From NCBI GenBank assembly GCA_001692895.1, contig KV748186.1, positions 487,785 to 551,784 of the forward strand: 64,000 nucleotides of DNA, given 5' to 3'. This document shows, piece after piece, positions 47,350 through 60,574 of this stretch. The notes below the pieces were generated by a model. That model did no database searches, had not been told where the DNA came from, and was given only the letters and a program-made list of their open reading frames with translations. How positions within the stretch are numbered: the first letter of the stretch is position 1; the number at the start of each line of letters is the position of its first letter. The stretch comes from Cenococcum geophilum 1.58 (lineage: Eukaryota > Ascomycota > Dothideomycetes > Gloniales > Gloniaceae). The position numbers were made by a program, and so were the translations under genes.

Positions 47350-49884
47350 TATTAACTAACTAGCTTCTTTTAACTCCTCTCTAAGTAGTTATAACATTAT
47401 ACTAAAAGCGTCCGTAATACCATCTCCCTCCTCTTTATCTTCGTCCTTAAAGATACCTAGTATCTCCAAGTTATTTACTAGAGGTGTAATATCCGTTTAA
47501 TTAACTTAGTTAATATCGTTACTTATAATATCTAAAGCCTCTTCTTCTTTATATGCGCAACGTCGTGCCCATACTATTACTGCAATATTATTACTTAGTA
47601 AAATAATACCATCTCTATATTCTTGCTATATAAAAGAGGGGTTAGTATATATTACGTTAGTAAGTCCTTTATCTTAATAACCCTCTTCTTATTTAGAGTG
47701 CACTAAAGTAAACATTTAATTGTTTTATGATATTTGCTCTATTTCTAACGCTAAGTATACGCGTCCTATAACTCTTAATAGTTTCTAAATTCCCTAAGTA
47801 ATTTATTATAGGGTCTTATGTTTAATCTGCTACTATAAAGCTTAATAGTAACCTAGCGTAGGCCCTTATAGAGCTTAAGTATTCTTAGGATATAGAATAG
47901 AAGGCTCTAAACGCCCACATCGTAGTATCTACCCATTTACTTCGTCTTAAGAAAGTTCGCAAGAAGGTTTATTTTAAGGAGTAGAAACTTATAAAGTAAG
48001 GTTTATAGGAACTTAGCAATAAAAGAATAGATTCTTTTCTAATAAAGAAGGAAATAACTCTAAGTAGTTTAGTAGTCGCTCTTTCTAGGTCCCCCTTAGG
48101 TAACTCGTTTTTTAGCGATTCCTCTTTATTAATATTACCTAACCTTTTTTCTTTTAATACTCCTGTACCTTTCCTATAGCGTTCTTTAGGTTCTTTAGTA
48201 GCTCCTAGGTAGTCTTATTATAGCCTATCCACTTTACTTCGTACTATATTTTATTATCTACGTCCTTATAGCTAACAATATTTAAAACTTACTATTTATC
48301 TTCTTCTTATCCTCTATACGTGTCTGCTTTATAAACCGGTGGCTTAATATTCCCGTATACTAGCTCTAGCATTATAATATACTATATAGGGTAGATCTTT
48401 ATCCTAGCTAGTAGGTTTAACTTAAATATAACTAATAAAATTCTTTATATAATTTTAAAAGGTCCTAGTCTAACGTAGTCTAACTTCTTACTTAATTATT
48501 AACTTTTAAAATTTTTGTATAGTAGCCACACTTTATCTCCCTCCTTAAAATCTAGTCCCTTAAATCTCTTAGCATTATAGTACTTTTTCATTTTTTACTA
48601 TACCACCTTAGCTATTTCCGTAAGGTCTGCATAAAGATTTATTAAACTCTTTATCCTTTACTTAGCTATACTACTTATCTTCTTTGCTTAATATAGCAAT
48701 AATAAGGTCCTTAGCTCATATCCGTAATTCGCCTTAAATAGTAATATACCCATTCCTTTTTGTGGTGTTATATTATATATAAACTATATAACTAGTAATA
48801 GCAATACTTAATTATTCTGTATATAATTAATATAATGCCTTAAATACTATTTTAGTATCTAATTTAATCTTTCCATTTAACCGTCTATCTATAGATAATA
48901 TGCGGTAGAAGTTGCTACTTAAACTCCTTGCTCTACTAAGAATACTTCCTAGAATACTACTATAAATCTTAGATCTTTATCTAATATAATCTTACTTAAT
49001 ACTCTATGTCTTACAAACACTTTTTTAATATAGATTTTAGCAATATCTTCTACTAATATTTCTTCTAAATATGCTATAAAGTATCCCTACTTTATAAGCT
49101 TATCTATTATTACTAAGATCGCGTTATAATCTTATCCGGTAATAGGGTCTTTTAACTTTAGTATTTTAATAGGTTATAGCTCTCTATATAGCTTATACCT
49201 CGTTAGTTTATTCCTTTAGTAATCTAGATATTCTTTTATAACTTACCTAGCTAGTCCCTAGATTCTATTAATAATATACTCCTCTTAAAGTCTTAACACT
49301 AAGCCTATAGCTCCGTTGTATTCTTAAGTTAGTCCTTTATAAAATAACTTAATAAACTCCTTTATAATAGATCTTGGTATATATATTACTTCTTAATTTT
49401 CGTACTACTCTAAGTCTAAATCCTCCGTTTATATATCTAGAATCTTTTATATCTAATTACTCTCTAGTAATTCGTAGATCTTCTCCTCTTATATTACTGC
49501 GATCTTTGGATAATTATATCTAATTAATCTATTTATATCCTTTCGTAATAAAGCCCCTAATAGCTTTTTATTACTTTATAGTTTAGCCTTTCTACTTAGA
49601 GTATTTACTCGTGCATTCTCTATACCCTTAGTATACTAAATCTTAAAATAGTATTCTGCAAGTATCTCCGCCTATCTAACCTGTTTATAATTAAGTTCTT
49701 TTGTTATTAGGAACCCTATTAGGTTTTTATAATCTATCTTAACTATAAATAGTTTCTCTATACCTTATAAGAATAATCTCCATTCCCTTAATACTGCAAC
49801 TATACCTAATAACTCCTTATTATAGATATTATAGTTTAGTTTCGGTAGTGTTATCTTTTAACTATAGTATACTACTAGGTGCCA

Positions 49885-49897
49885 TCCATCTTAATAT
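49885..49897. repeat. LINE target-site duplication, left copy
   Basis: TCCATCTTAATAT matches 54,191-54,203 at 12 of 13 positions. Confidence 0.75.
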
Positions 49898-51666
49898 AAT
49901 AATAATAATAAATTCAATTTACCGCCCGTCCCAGTCCCCCTAGTAGGTCTACGCAGGCCAATACCTTCTATAGGAAAAACTCTAGTTTAGAGAAAACCCA
50001 ATCACGGGCCACGCTAGAGAGACGACAGCGTCCCGACATCGGAGCGCTAGCGGCTCGCCTTCTTCCTGTCTATAAGTCTGCATATTAAGCTTACTAGCTA
50101 CACTTCGCGGACAATCTTACTCTACCCCTTCTTCCCTTATCCTTTTGCCATTATTCCTTTTACTAGTCCTTTTACCAGTCCTCTAAAATTTGGAAGGGCT
50201 AGTATCCACTTATATCCTCTACATCCATTACCTTTATAGCTCGGAACTAGGTTAAGGCACCTAATTATATTAGCCATTTTGTAGCCGCTTAGGCGCTTCT
50301 TTTATTATTTAAAACTTCTTAAAGGCGTTTAGAAGCGCATTTTTCTATAAAGTCCGCTCTTTAGTAGCGTAGGCATTAAAACAGTATATAGTGGACTGTT
50401 TGCCTCATCCAGCTATATTTACACTATAGGAAAATCTCTAGTACTCCAATAGATGCAAGCCATATATTAAGCCCTATTACCTCTATACGGAGAAGAAATA
50501 GTACTATAGCCTCTACCTTTATTAAGTCCTTATATAATAGGATTATAGGTTTCCCCTATAGGGTCCTCCACATTGTTTTTATACGGTCTTTAGCCTTTAC
50601 CTACCACCGTTGGCGCTATTTTAAGTCTGCCTATTTCGCGATAAGGGTGGTTACCCGCTAGCGGTGCTGGTGACCTCCTATGCGATAGTGGCGCTCCGTC
50701 TATGCTCTGCTGGCGTTCCGCCAGCTGCGCCTAGGGGAGTTCATTACAGCTTCCCGCTCTACGCGATCCTTCTAGTGTATAAAGAAGCCCTATATCTTAT
50801 TCTCACGGTCCTTTATATGGTCTTTAAGCGCTTCTAATAGTACCATTAGCCGTCTTACATTTCGCCGGCGTTTTATTAGTATTTTCTAGATACCGTTAAG
50901 TACCTCTACTAATTCCTTTTCTACCTTATTAGGAGCTGTCTTGGCAGCTCTTTAAAGGGCTATCGTTTTAATATAGAGCTAAATTAGGGGAATGGCCGCT
51001 TCCTTCTCCATTACGGCTATTAGTGTTCGCTAGTATGCCCCTATAATCCTACGGAGACACTTATTCTGGACCTTCTATAGCAGTTTAAGCAGGCTTTTCG
51101 CCAGCGTTCCGCCGTTATCCCGTACTCCCCACACTTAAGCGCCATATAGCATCGCTAGTCGGACGGTGGCCGTATATAGGAGTCGCGAGCGGCGTATTAA
51201 TAGGCCCCACGTAGATATAGTAATCCTTAATATTACTTTAAATGCTACTAAGCCCTTACTTGCCGCCTTTTTAACCTATTCTTTTTACTAAAGCTTAGGG
51301 TCCACCTAAATCCCTAAAACTCGCATACTAGTTTTCTAGGGAGCTATTTCGCAGCCGGCAATACACACGGTAGACGTAAGGTCTACAGTAGCATGGCGCC
51401 GTCACCTTATAAAATGCATAAGTTAGTACTTCTTGGGGGCGAACGTTGCGCCGTATCAGTTTGCCTATCATCAGGAAATTTTTTTTTGGGCACGTTGTCG
51501 CAAGCGAAAATCGGGGTCTGCAAAACCTGCGTAAGTCGCGATTTTAGCGATTTGCGGTAACTTGCGGCGATTTGCTACAAATACATAGGCTACCCATATA
51601 AATCGCCGNAAATTGCGACTTAAGTAGACCCTAATTTTCGGCTGCAANAAAAACGCAACAAAAATA

Positions 51667-52545
51667 CTATAAAGCTCTACACGAAGCTCTACACAAAGCT
51701 CTGCACGAAGCTCTGCACAAAGCTCTACACGAAGCTCTGCACGAAGCTCTGCACGAGGCTCTGCACAAAGCTCTACACGAAGCTCTGCACGAAGCTCTGC
51801 ACGAAGCTCTGCACGAGGCTCTGCACAAAAGCTCTACACGAAGCTCTGCACGAAGCTCTGCACGAAGCTCTATACGAAGCTCTGCGTATAGAGGCTCTGT
51901 ACGAGGCTCTGCACGAAGCTCTACACGAGGCTCTGCACGAAGCTCTACACGAAGCTTTGCACGAAGCTCTACACGAGGCTCTGCACGAAGCTCTACACGA
52001 AGCTTTGCACGAAGCTCTACACGAAGCTTTGCACGAAGCTCTACACGAGGCTCTACACGAAGCTCTACACGAAGCTCTACACGAAGCTCTACACGAAGCT
52101 CTACACGAAGCTCTACACGAAGCTCTATACGAAGCTCTACACGAAGCTCTGCATAAGCTCTACACGAAGCTCTACACGAGGCTCTGCACGAAGCTCTACA
52201 CGAAGCTCTGCACGAAGCTTTGCATAAAGCTCTACACGAAGCTCTACACGAAGCTCTACACAAAGCTCTGCACGAAGCTTTGCGCGAGGCTCTACACGAA
52301 GCTCTACACGAAGCTTTGCACAAGGCTCTGCATAAGGCTCTACACGAAGCTCTGCACGAAGCTCTACACAAGGCTCTACACGAAGCTCTACGTACAGAGG
52401 CTCTGCCACGAGGCTTGCGCGAAGCTCTACATACGGAGGCTCTACACGAAGCTCTGCACGAAGCTCTACACGAAGCTCTACGTACAGAGGCTCTGCACGA
52501 GGCTTTGCGCGACATACGGAGGCTCTACACGAAGCTCTGCATCGG
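51667..52545. repeat. 12-bp minisatellite, about 70 copies
   Basis: The unit is GCTCTACACGAA with frequent TACA/TGCA and CGA/CAA variants. As 12 is a multiple of 3, long frames open on both strands: HEAL repeats on plus, SCRA or ELRV repeats on minus. These ORFs of up to 282 codons are products of the repeat, not genes. Confidence 0.95.
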
Positions 52546-52859
52546 GTCCCCCGCTATATTCCGATAGCCTCTACACGTGCCTCTGCCAAGTGTACCCCTT
52601 ATCTATATACCTAGGTAGCCACCTTATTTTTTACCCTTCCTTCCTTACATCCTCCCTACCTAGGGAGGCACCAGAACGGCAGCCAGCTGAGGACCGTCGC
52701 CAGAACCAGACGACCGTCGACCGTCGCCAGAGCCAGACNACCACCGTTCGAATATACAGCCAGCGAACGGCCGTAGAGAACGATTCGAATTAATACGATT
52801 AATCGATTAATTAAATTAGGCGGAGCCTTCAATCGGGCCGACCTTTCCCCTAAATTACA

Positions 52860-53116
52860 GACAGGTAGGCATAGACAGTAGCACAGATAGGAGGCACAGA
52901 CGGTAGGCACAGACGGTAGGTATAGATAGGTAGGCATAGACAGGTAGCACAGATAGGTAGGTACAGACAGGTAGGCACAGACAGTAGGCACAGACAGGTA
53001 GGCATAGATAGTAGGCATAGATAGTAGGCATAGGTAGGTAGGTATAGGCAGGTATAAACAGATAGACAGACAGATAGGTAGGCAGGTAGGCAGGCAGGCA
53101 GGCAGGCAGGCAGGCA
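52860..53116. repeat. AGGTAGGCACAGAC-type microsatellite, ending in (AGGC)n
   Basis: Short units of (A/G)GTAGGCACAGACA vary in length and finish in a run of GGCA tetranucleotides near 53,085-53,115. A further TAAAATAT/TGTAAAATG simple tract lies at about 53,255-53,340. Confidence 0.85.
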
Positions 53117-54190
53117 CTAGACCTAGTTAGAAAATCGGTACACAGCCAGCAGATCGTTAGGAATACCGCTAATTAATAATTTGGAGCCTTTATAAAGGGT
53201 ATCCCCCTTATCTTAATTGCTTAATAAATAGCTCTACATTTTATATAGTTATATAGGAATATAAAATATATAAAATATAAAATGTATAAAATGTGCAAAA
53301 TATGCAAAATATATAAAATATATAAAATATACAAAACGTGTAAAATACACAGGCTCTGCGCGTTTGCTGCGAGTTACTATAAAATACGTAGGCTCTGTGC
53401 AGTTTACTATAAGTTGCTATAAAATACGTAGGCTCTATGTAGTTTGCCGCAAAATGCGCAAACCGTATAAGACTATATACGACTGCCGCGACCGTACAGT
53501 TTGCCGCAAATTGCCGCAAACTGCAACAACGAGCCCGAAAAAAAATTTCCTGATGTTATACAGCACAGCATTTATATACAGCCTCTAATTATTAACAGTT
53601 TTCCGCTATGGAGTCCCCCTAGGTAATAAGGTTTATGTTATCTATAAAGCTAAACCCTAGCATACTGCTATTAGGGCTTTAGAATTCCTCTAGAAGCTTT
53701 AATATAAAGAAAAGAAATAGAATTAGCAATAGGGGAGACCCCTAGGGAATACCTATTTGCGTTTAGATCTAGTTGCTCTTATATTTTATAAATTTAATAC
53801 GGGTCTTATATACTGTTAAGAAACTTTATATAAAGTCAATAAGCCACCTTAGGAAGCCTTTTCTTTTTAGGATATAGAGAAGCCTCCCGTGGGAGATATT
53901 GTTAAATGCCCCTACTAGGTCTAGGCTTAGCATTAACACCACGCACCCGCGGCGCGTTCGCCACGCCGTTTGTACGCAGGAGCTAAGCAGTCCTACTACT
54001 GATAGTGTAGATCGCTTACGCCTTGCTCCTATCTAGTTCCAAGGGAGTAGCCCATGCTCCTCCGCAGCCTCAGACATAATATTAGCTACGTGCTTTTCTA
54101 GGACTTTTGCTAGCGTATTTTTAAGGGCAATTGGTCTATAGCTACCTAGAAAAGAGTAGTCTTTCTTTCCCTCTTTACGTAGCACTACAG

Positions 54191-54203
54191 TCCGTCTTAA
54201 TAT
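54191..54203. repeat. LINE target-site duplication, right copy
   Basis: TCCGTCTTAATAT is the partner of 49,885-49,897; the single difference is a G/A transition. Confidence 0.75.
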
Positions 54204-54920
54204 TTCTATAGGAAGTACGCTCTTAGTATATAGTCTAATGCATCCGTTTTAACTACTATCTCTAACTATAGTTAATATATTTTAAGAACTAGCTCTTAGG
54301 TAAACAACTACTTAATCTTTTTAAATAGTTCCTTTTATTCCTCTCCCTATATCTATAGTTCTTCCTTCTTTATTAATCTTATAAGTGGCTTAATATCCTT
54401 TAACTATTAAGCTATAAACCTTTTATAGTAATTGCAGAACCCTAGAAATAACCTTAACTATATTACATTTTCTAGTTCTTACTAATTTACTATAGCCTTA
54501 ATCTTCTTTAGATCTATATTAAGTTAGCCTAGTTTAATAATAAATCCAATAAAATCTATCTTCTTAGTAAAGAACTTATATTTCTTAATTACTACTAGTA
54601 TCTATTCTTCTTATAGTCTTTTTAAGACCTATTTAACGTGTTCTCCATATTCTTCCTTACTTATTAAGTAGATAATAATATTATTAAGGTATACTATAAT
54701 AAATTTATCTAAGTATTCTCTTAATATATTATTAATACGCTTCTAAAATATTACTAGTGCGTTTATAAGCCTAAATTGCATAAATAGTAGTTTATATAGT
54801 TCTTCCTTTAACCTAAAGGCTACCTTTTATTTGTTGCCTTCCTTAATCCTAATCTAATAGTACGCCTATCTTAGATCTATCTTTATAAAAATTTACGTAT
54901 TACCGATTCTATCTTAAATT

Positions 54921-55290
54921 TGTCACGGGACACCCCCGTAACACCTTGCACACGTCCACCTGTTTCCACCGACTTAGCAATTAAAGACCAACCACGAAAT
55001 GGCAATCTGACGGCAATCTGATGGCAATCTAACGGCAATCTACGGCATTCTACTATATTCTGCCAAGTTCCACTAAATTCTGCTAAGTTCTGCCAGGACC
55101 ACAACCTAAACCCTATTCTGCCTATGCACGTGTTAACTAAGCAACCAAGTCAACGATATATGCCCTTTCTTCCCGTTTTCCTACCTTCTTTCCTTACGCA
55201 ACGTCTTAACTTTATTACGCAGTTTATATATATAGCTTAATAATACCTACTTCGCTATATATTATTACCGCTTATGCTCACTCCGTGACA
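54921..55290 (+). repeat. 5' LTR of the inserted gypsy fossil
   Basis: 370 bp, starting TGTCACGGGACACCCC and ending CACTCCGTGACA. It contains a short internal repeat, GGCAATCT, in four copies near 55,004-55,040. Confidence 0.92.
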
Positions 55291-58200
55291 CTACATTACG
55301 TTAAAAACTCATACTACCCTCCGAAAATGCAGAACGACCCTAAAGCCCCCGCAACGGCCGACGCTATTATGGCTGCGATCCGAGAAACTACCAGACCCCC
55401 CAGTATTCACTGGTAAACGACGAGAGCTTCGGTCATTCTTAAGCCGGCTTAAGAATAAGCTAACCGGTAATGCTAACCGCTACCTAACCGAAGCCAACCG
55501 ACTCTATTACGCCCTAAGTCGACTAGAAGGAGACGCAGCTGACCTCATTAAACCTCTCTAACCAAACTTAGTATAAAGCCTAGTCACACTTCTCAAAGCT
55601 ATATATAGTAACCTAAACCGCCAAGCCACCGCTTAAAGAAAGATAAACCAAATAACTTAAGAAAAGAAAAGTTTCCTAGTATACTTCTCCGAATTTAACC
55701 GTTATATAAAGGAAATAGGCTGGAATAACTCCGCACTAATTAACAGCCTTATTAAGTCCTTAAGCCCTAAACTAAAAACCTCCCTAATAGGCGTAGACCT
55801 CCCGGAAACTCTTAACGCCTATATAAACGTTATTAACAAACGGTACAACAATATACTACGCCTTATACTAAAGCCCGTTTATTAGTATAATATAATAACC
55901 CCGCGAATATCTACTAAGTCATTATCTTAACCCAAGCACCCCAACGCCATAGATATTAACACTAGGACCCTAGGATACGCCCCATTAGGGTCCTCTAAAT
56001 AAGAACAACGCATTAAGCTAGGCCTCTACTTTAAATATAGAAGTGGCTCCCACCTCTTAAACTACTGCTCCATCCCTATACCCCAAAACGATTTACGAAC
56101 GGCCAGTACTGGCAGCCGTTCACTATATTAATCTTCCGGTTACCGTCCCCAATCTTTATCTAGTTCCACCCCTACGTTTAATAAGCACCATTTACAAGGA
56201 CGAAGCTACAGCCAACGTCCTATAAGAACCCCACCCTAATTACCTCTAAAAGGAAGGTCCTAAAGCTAAGTTGCTCTCCGGGACAGCTCTACTATAGAAT
56301 CTTATTAAACGCATTTAACGTTACGAACTCCAACTCTTAGGACCGTAGCATAACTATTAACTGTTATCTTTAGTAAAATAGTTAATAGGCTAATGCTTAA
56401 ATCCTAATTAATATAGGAGCTAGCGGCATAGGATTTATTAACAAGATCTTTATATAAGATAATGGTTTTACCCTAACCCCCCTTAACCGGCATATTAATA
56501 TATTTGGATTTAATAGCAAACGCACTATCTTAGGCCGTATTACCTATGTAGTAACCCTAAGACTCCAATACCTGAACTATAAAGAACTAATTAAGCTTTT
56601 CGTTACCACCCTAGGTCACTTAGTAATCCTTAAACAACCCTAGATAAAGCTATATAAGGTAACTATTAATTAGGACAACCTTAAGCTTTTATTTACCGCC
56701 TCCCGTTGCAAGTAGAAGTGCTTTACAACTCGCTACTTAGACCTAGAACCGAAATCTAAAGAATCCACCAGATTCCACCAACGTAAGATTTCTACTAAAT
56801 TCCACCAATATGAGAATTTTACCGACACCTACTAAGGATCCGAAAATTCCACTAAGCTCCATAAGTTATTACTAAGTACTACACCGCCCCAAACTAAATA
56901 GAAACTTAAGCTTAGCATATAAAACTACCAGAAGAACTAGTATCCTATAATAAAAAGAATACTTAAAGAACCTAAACCCAAATCTAATACTAACTCCATA
57001 CCTAATACTAAACCTAAACCCAAATAAAAAACTACGGACGAGCCGAACGAGCTTGGTACCCTGGATATCTACATAATTAGAGCTACTCCGTTAGCGTAAC
57101 TTGCTAAGAAACCTAAATATACGATCTTTACTGTTACTATAGCTAATATTAAAAAGGCCTTAGCACTAAAAAAGCATACTAACCCTACTATAAAGGTACT
57201 AGTAGAGTACTATAACCGCCTAGAGGTATTTTTATAAAAGGAAGCCGATAAGCTACCGGAACACCAATCGTATAACTATAAGATTGTACTTAAAGAAGGA
57301 AAGCAGCCTAAATTTAGACCCTTATACGGGATATCCTAAAACGAACTTTAAGTACTATAAAAGTATTTAGATGAGAACCTAAGCAAAGGATTTATTAGAG
57401 CAAGCTTATCGCCTATAGCCGCACTAGTGATCTTCGTTAAGAAACCCGGTAGTGGTTTGCGCTTCTATATAGACTACCAAGCTCTTAACGCCGTTACCAT
57501 TAAGAACTAATATCCGATCCCATTAATATAGGAGACACTAAACCGACTAAGTAAGGCTTATTACTATACAAAGCTCAATATTATCTCTATATTTAACCGT
57601 CTCCGCATTACAAAAGGGGATAAATAGCTTACTGCATTTCGTACCCAATATAGACTATTTAAGTACTTAGTAATACCCTTTAGCCTCACAAACGCCCCAA
57701 GCTCGTTTTAACATTATATAAATAACACCCTACGCCCCTACCTAGACATCTTCTATACTGCTTATATTAATAACATCCTAATATACAGTAATAACCTAAC
57801 CGAACATCGGAAATACGTTAACCTTATCCTATAAGCCCTACACGGAGCTAGTCTACAATTAGATATAGATAAATACGAGTTCTATAAAACGGAAGTCCTA
57901 TACCTTAGACTCCTCATTTCTATAAATAGTATACAAATAGACCCAAAGAAAGTTAAAGCAATTGTAAACTAGCAAGAACCCAAGAACGTTAAAGACGTAA
58001 GAGCCTTTATAGGATTTGCTAATTTCTACTAACGGTTTATTAATAACTTCTCTACCCTAGTTTTACCCCTTATAGCTCTAACCCAAAAGGATAAAGTCTT
58101 TATCTTTAATAAGGAATATAAGAAGGCCTTTACCTATCTAAAGGTTATATTTACTACTGCGCCTATACTCTAATACTTTAACCTAAACTAAATAAGTGTT

Positions 58201-60200
58201 ATAGAAGCCAATTTATCTAACTACGTTACCAGAGGCATCCTATCTCAGTATAACAAAGATAGAGTATTATACCCTATAGTATACTTCTTAAAACAACTAA
58301 GCCCAACTAAATATAACTACGAGATCTATAATAAGGAATTATTAGCTATTATTAGGTATTTTAAATAATGGCGACCCGAACTAGAAGGCGCTAGATTTCT
58401 AATTAAGGTCCTTAGCAACTATAAGAACCTATAGTACTTCACAACCACAAAACAGCTAAGTTATTGTTAGGCCCGCTAGTTAGAATATCTATCTCGTTTC
58501 CAATTCTTAATTATATACCGCCTAGGCGTCTAAGGTTAGAAGCCTAATGCTCTAACCTAACGCTCGCAAGACGCGCTAGCCCTAAAAAAAGCGCGCTTTT
58601 ACCAAAATCAGACCCTACTTCGCCCTAAACTATTTAACCCTCCTACTAAAGATCTTACGGTATACGTCCTTAAAATAACTAATCAATCAATTAAATAGAT
58701 TATAGTTAATAAATACCTAAATAACGAGTTTATCTAAGAGACGCTTAAGCTAATATAAGATGGCATTAGACGCTCTAAAAAGATTTCTCTAAGTAAATAC
58801 AAAGCCCGCGGAAATCGCTTATATTACTAGAACCATCTAGTTATCCCTAATCACAATAAGCTTAAGCTTAAACTCCTTAAACACATACACGATCTACCTG
58901 TCGCCAGCTACCTAGGCTAAAGAAAAACCCTAGAACTACTCTAACGGGAGTATTATTAGCCGAATATGCATAATATAACATAAAGGTACGTCTTTAGCTG
59001 CCACACCTACTGACGAGCTAAATCCTTACATAAGACGTATAACGGTCTTTTAAAGCCACTACCCGTTCCGGACCGAAGATAGAAAAATATCTTAATTAAC
59101 TTTATTGTTAACCTTCCTAAGAGTAAAGGCTGCACGAACATTATAGTAGTTATAGACCGACTATCTAAAATAAGACACTTAATCGCCTGCCCTAATATAT
59201 TAACGCCTACCATTACCTAACTATTCCTAGATTATATATGGAAACTCTACAAACTCCCTAAAACAATTATCTCTAATAAAGGCAGCTAGTTTATCTTAGC
59301 ATTCTAGAAAGAACTAACTACTTAACTCCATATTAAAGCACTATTATCTACTACGTATTACCTAGAAACGGATAGCTAAATAAAACGCGTAAATACTATA
59401 ATGGAACAGTATATTTGGATATACATATTATATTTATAGGATAACTAGATTAACTGGCTTATATTTACCAAGTTTACTACAAATAACTCCGTCTCAGAAA
59501 CCACAAAAGTCTCCCCGTTCCTAGCTAATTACAGCCAGCACCCACAAATGGGTTTTAAACCCTTCAGTAATATTCCTTACCCCACTTATCACGCCTTATA
59601 AGTCGCAAAAGTAAATAAATTTATAGAGAAGATAAAGGAACTATAACAGTTCCTTACCAATAAGATAACATAGGCTTAATCTGTCTATAAAGCCGCAGCA
59701 AATAAGAAACGAACCCCAGTACCGGCCTACTAAATTGGTAATTTTATTTGGCTAGATATAAGAAATCTAAACACAAAATAACCTACTAAGAAACTTAATT
59801 AGAAGAACGCTGGCCCTTATAAGGTTAAAAAGGTTATCTTTCCTCATGCCTACCGATTAAAGCTCCCTAATACGGTTAAAATCCACCTCGTATTCCATAC
59901 GTCAGTCCTTCGCCCTACTGCCCCCGTATTAAACGCCCTGCCTAGACAGATATAAGACCCTCCCCCACTAGTTGAAGTGGATGGTAAGAATAAGTACTTT
60001 ATTAAAAGAATTAATAATATTAAGTATAACAAATGGAAACGCTAATATATATATCTTACGAAATAGAGAGGCTTTATTAAGTCCTTATAGGAACACATTA
60101 ACTCTGTAGGACTTATATAAGCCATAAAAGACTTTTATAAACTCCACCCAGAACTACCACAGCCCTATCTCGCAGAAGCTCGAGTTTAAAGGGGGGGTAC

Positions 60201-60574
60201 TATCACGGGACACCCCTGTAATACCTTATACACGTCCACCTATTTCCACTAACTTAGCAATTAAAGACTAACCGTAAAATGGCAATCTAATAGCAATCTA
60301 ATAGCAATCTAATGGCAATCTATAGCATTCTACTATATTCTACTAAGTTCCACCAAATTCTGCCAAGTTCTGCTAGAACCACGACCTGAACTCTATTCTG
60401 CCTATATATATACGTATTGACTAAGCAACCAAGTTAACGATATATACCCTTTCTTCCCGTTTTCCTACCTTCTTTCCTTACGCAACGTCTTGACTTTATT
60501 ACGCAGTTTATGTACATAGCTTAATAATACCTACTTCGCTATATATTATTACCGCTTATGCTTACTCCGTGACA
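60201..60574 (+). repeat. 3' LTR of the inserted gypsy fossil
   Basis: 374 bp, direct copy of 54,921-55,290, with more A and T at transition sites. It is followed directly by the AAATT target duplication. Confidence 0.92.

Larger units (their letters stand above)
51468..53556. mobile_element. 2.1-kb non-autonomous inverted-repeat element inside the LINE
   Basis: The ends are inverted copies of CATCAGGAAATTTTTTTT(T/C)GGGC followed by a CGTTGT(C/T)GC match; a TA borders each end (51,466-51,467 and 53,557-53,558). Subterminal zones on both sides are filled with TTGCGGC/GCCGCAA motifs. The interior is a 12-bp minisatellite (51,667-52,545), a unique patch with several unresolved bases, AGGCACAGAC-type microsatellites and a TAAAATAT-type tract. 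No transposase is visible. It keeps far more CpG than its surroundings, so it is younger, RIP-shielded, or gene-conversion prone. The LINE reading resumes on either side of it. Confidence 0.7.
49898..54190 (-). mobile_element. 5'-truncated Tad1-like LINE inserted in the gypsy fossil
   Basis: The minus strand carries the later part of a LINE ORF2. An RT region at about 54,180-53,600 includes VLRKEGKKDYSFLGSYRPIA near its start, then LDLVGAFNNISHGRLLYIL. After the inserted inverted-repeat element come a C-terminal RT stretch (NVRPQEVLTYAFYKVTA) and the Tad1-type end: QNKCLRRIIGAY, then a C..W.RQTVHHIL-like cysteine block. The 3' end has a (TTA)n tail at about 49,898-49,912. A near-identical target duplication flanks it: TCC(A/G)TCTTAATAT at 49,885-49,897 and 54,191-54,203, differing by one transition. 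Removing the LINE restores continuous gypsy coding from RT to RNase H. It is 5'-truncated and carries stops in several frames. Confidence 0.8.
54921..60574 (+). mobile_element. Fossil Ty3/gypsy retrotransposon with paired LTRs, 5.65 kb
   Basis: LTRs at 54,921-55,290 (370 bp) and 60,201-60,574 (374 bp) start TGTCACGGG/TATCACGGG and end CCGTGACA. The 5-bp target duplication AAATT lies at 54,916-54,920 and 60,575-60,579. A purine tract (AAAGGGGGGG) at about 60,188-60,197 precedes the 3' LTR. Parts on the plus strand: gag (about 55.3-56.4 kb) with a zinc-knuckle-like stretch near 56,025; protease; RT (about 57.3-57.9 kb, [11 protein letters not shown]); RNase H (about 58.2-58.5 kb); integrase (about 58.9-59.6 kb); and a possible chromodomain end (about 59.9-60.1 kb). 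Structurally it looks complete; the coding part is broken, with dozens of breaks. The LTRs differ mostly by transitions, so age from LTR divergence would be overestimated. It is younger than the outer gypsy it split. Confidence 0.9.

Noticed and set aside
51667-52793. Long ORFs of about 280 codons on both strands (HEAL and SCRA repeats)
   Set aside because: They are produced by a 12-bp tandem repeat, whose length keeps all frames open. There is no start context or non-repeat domain, and the flanks are inverted-repeat element sequence.
51667-53116. CRISPR-like regular repeats
   Set aside because: The units are contiguous without unique spacers, and the context is eukaryotic.
53241-53588. Short ORFs near the end of the inverted-repeat element
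   Set aside because: They derive from a TAAAATAT simple tract and subterminal repeats.
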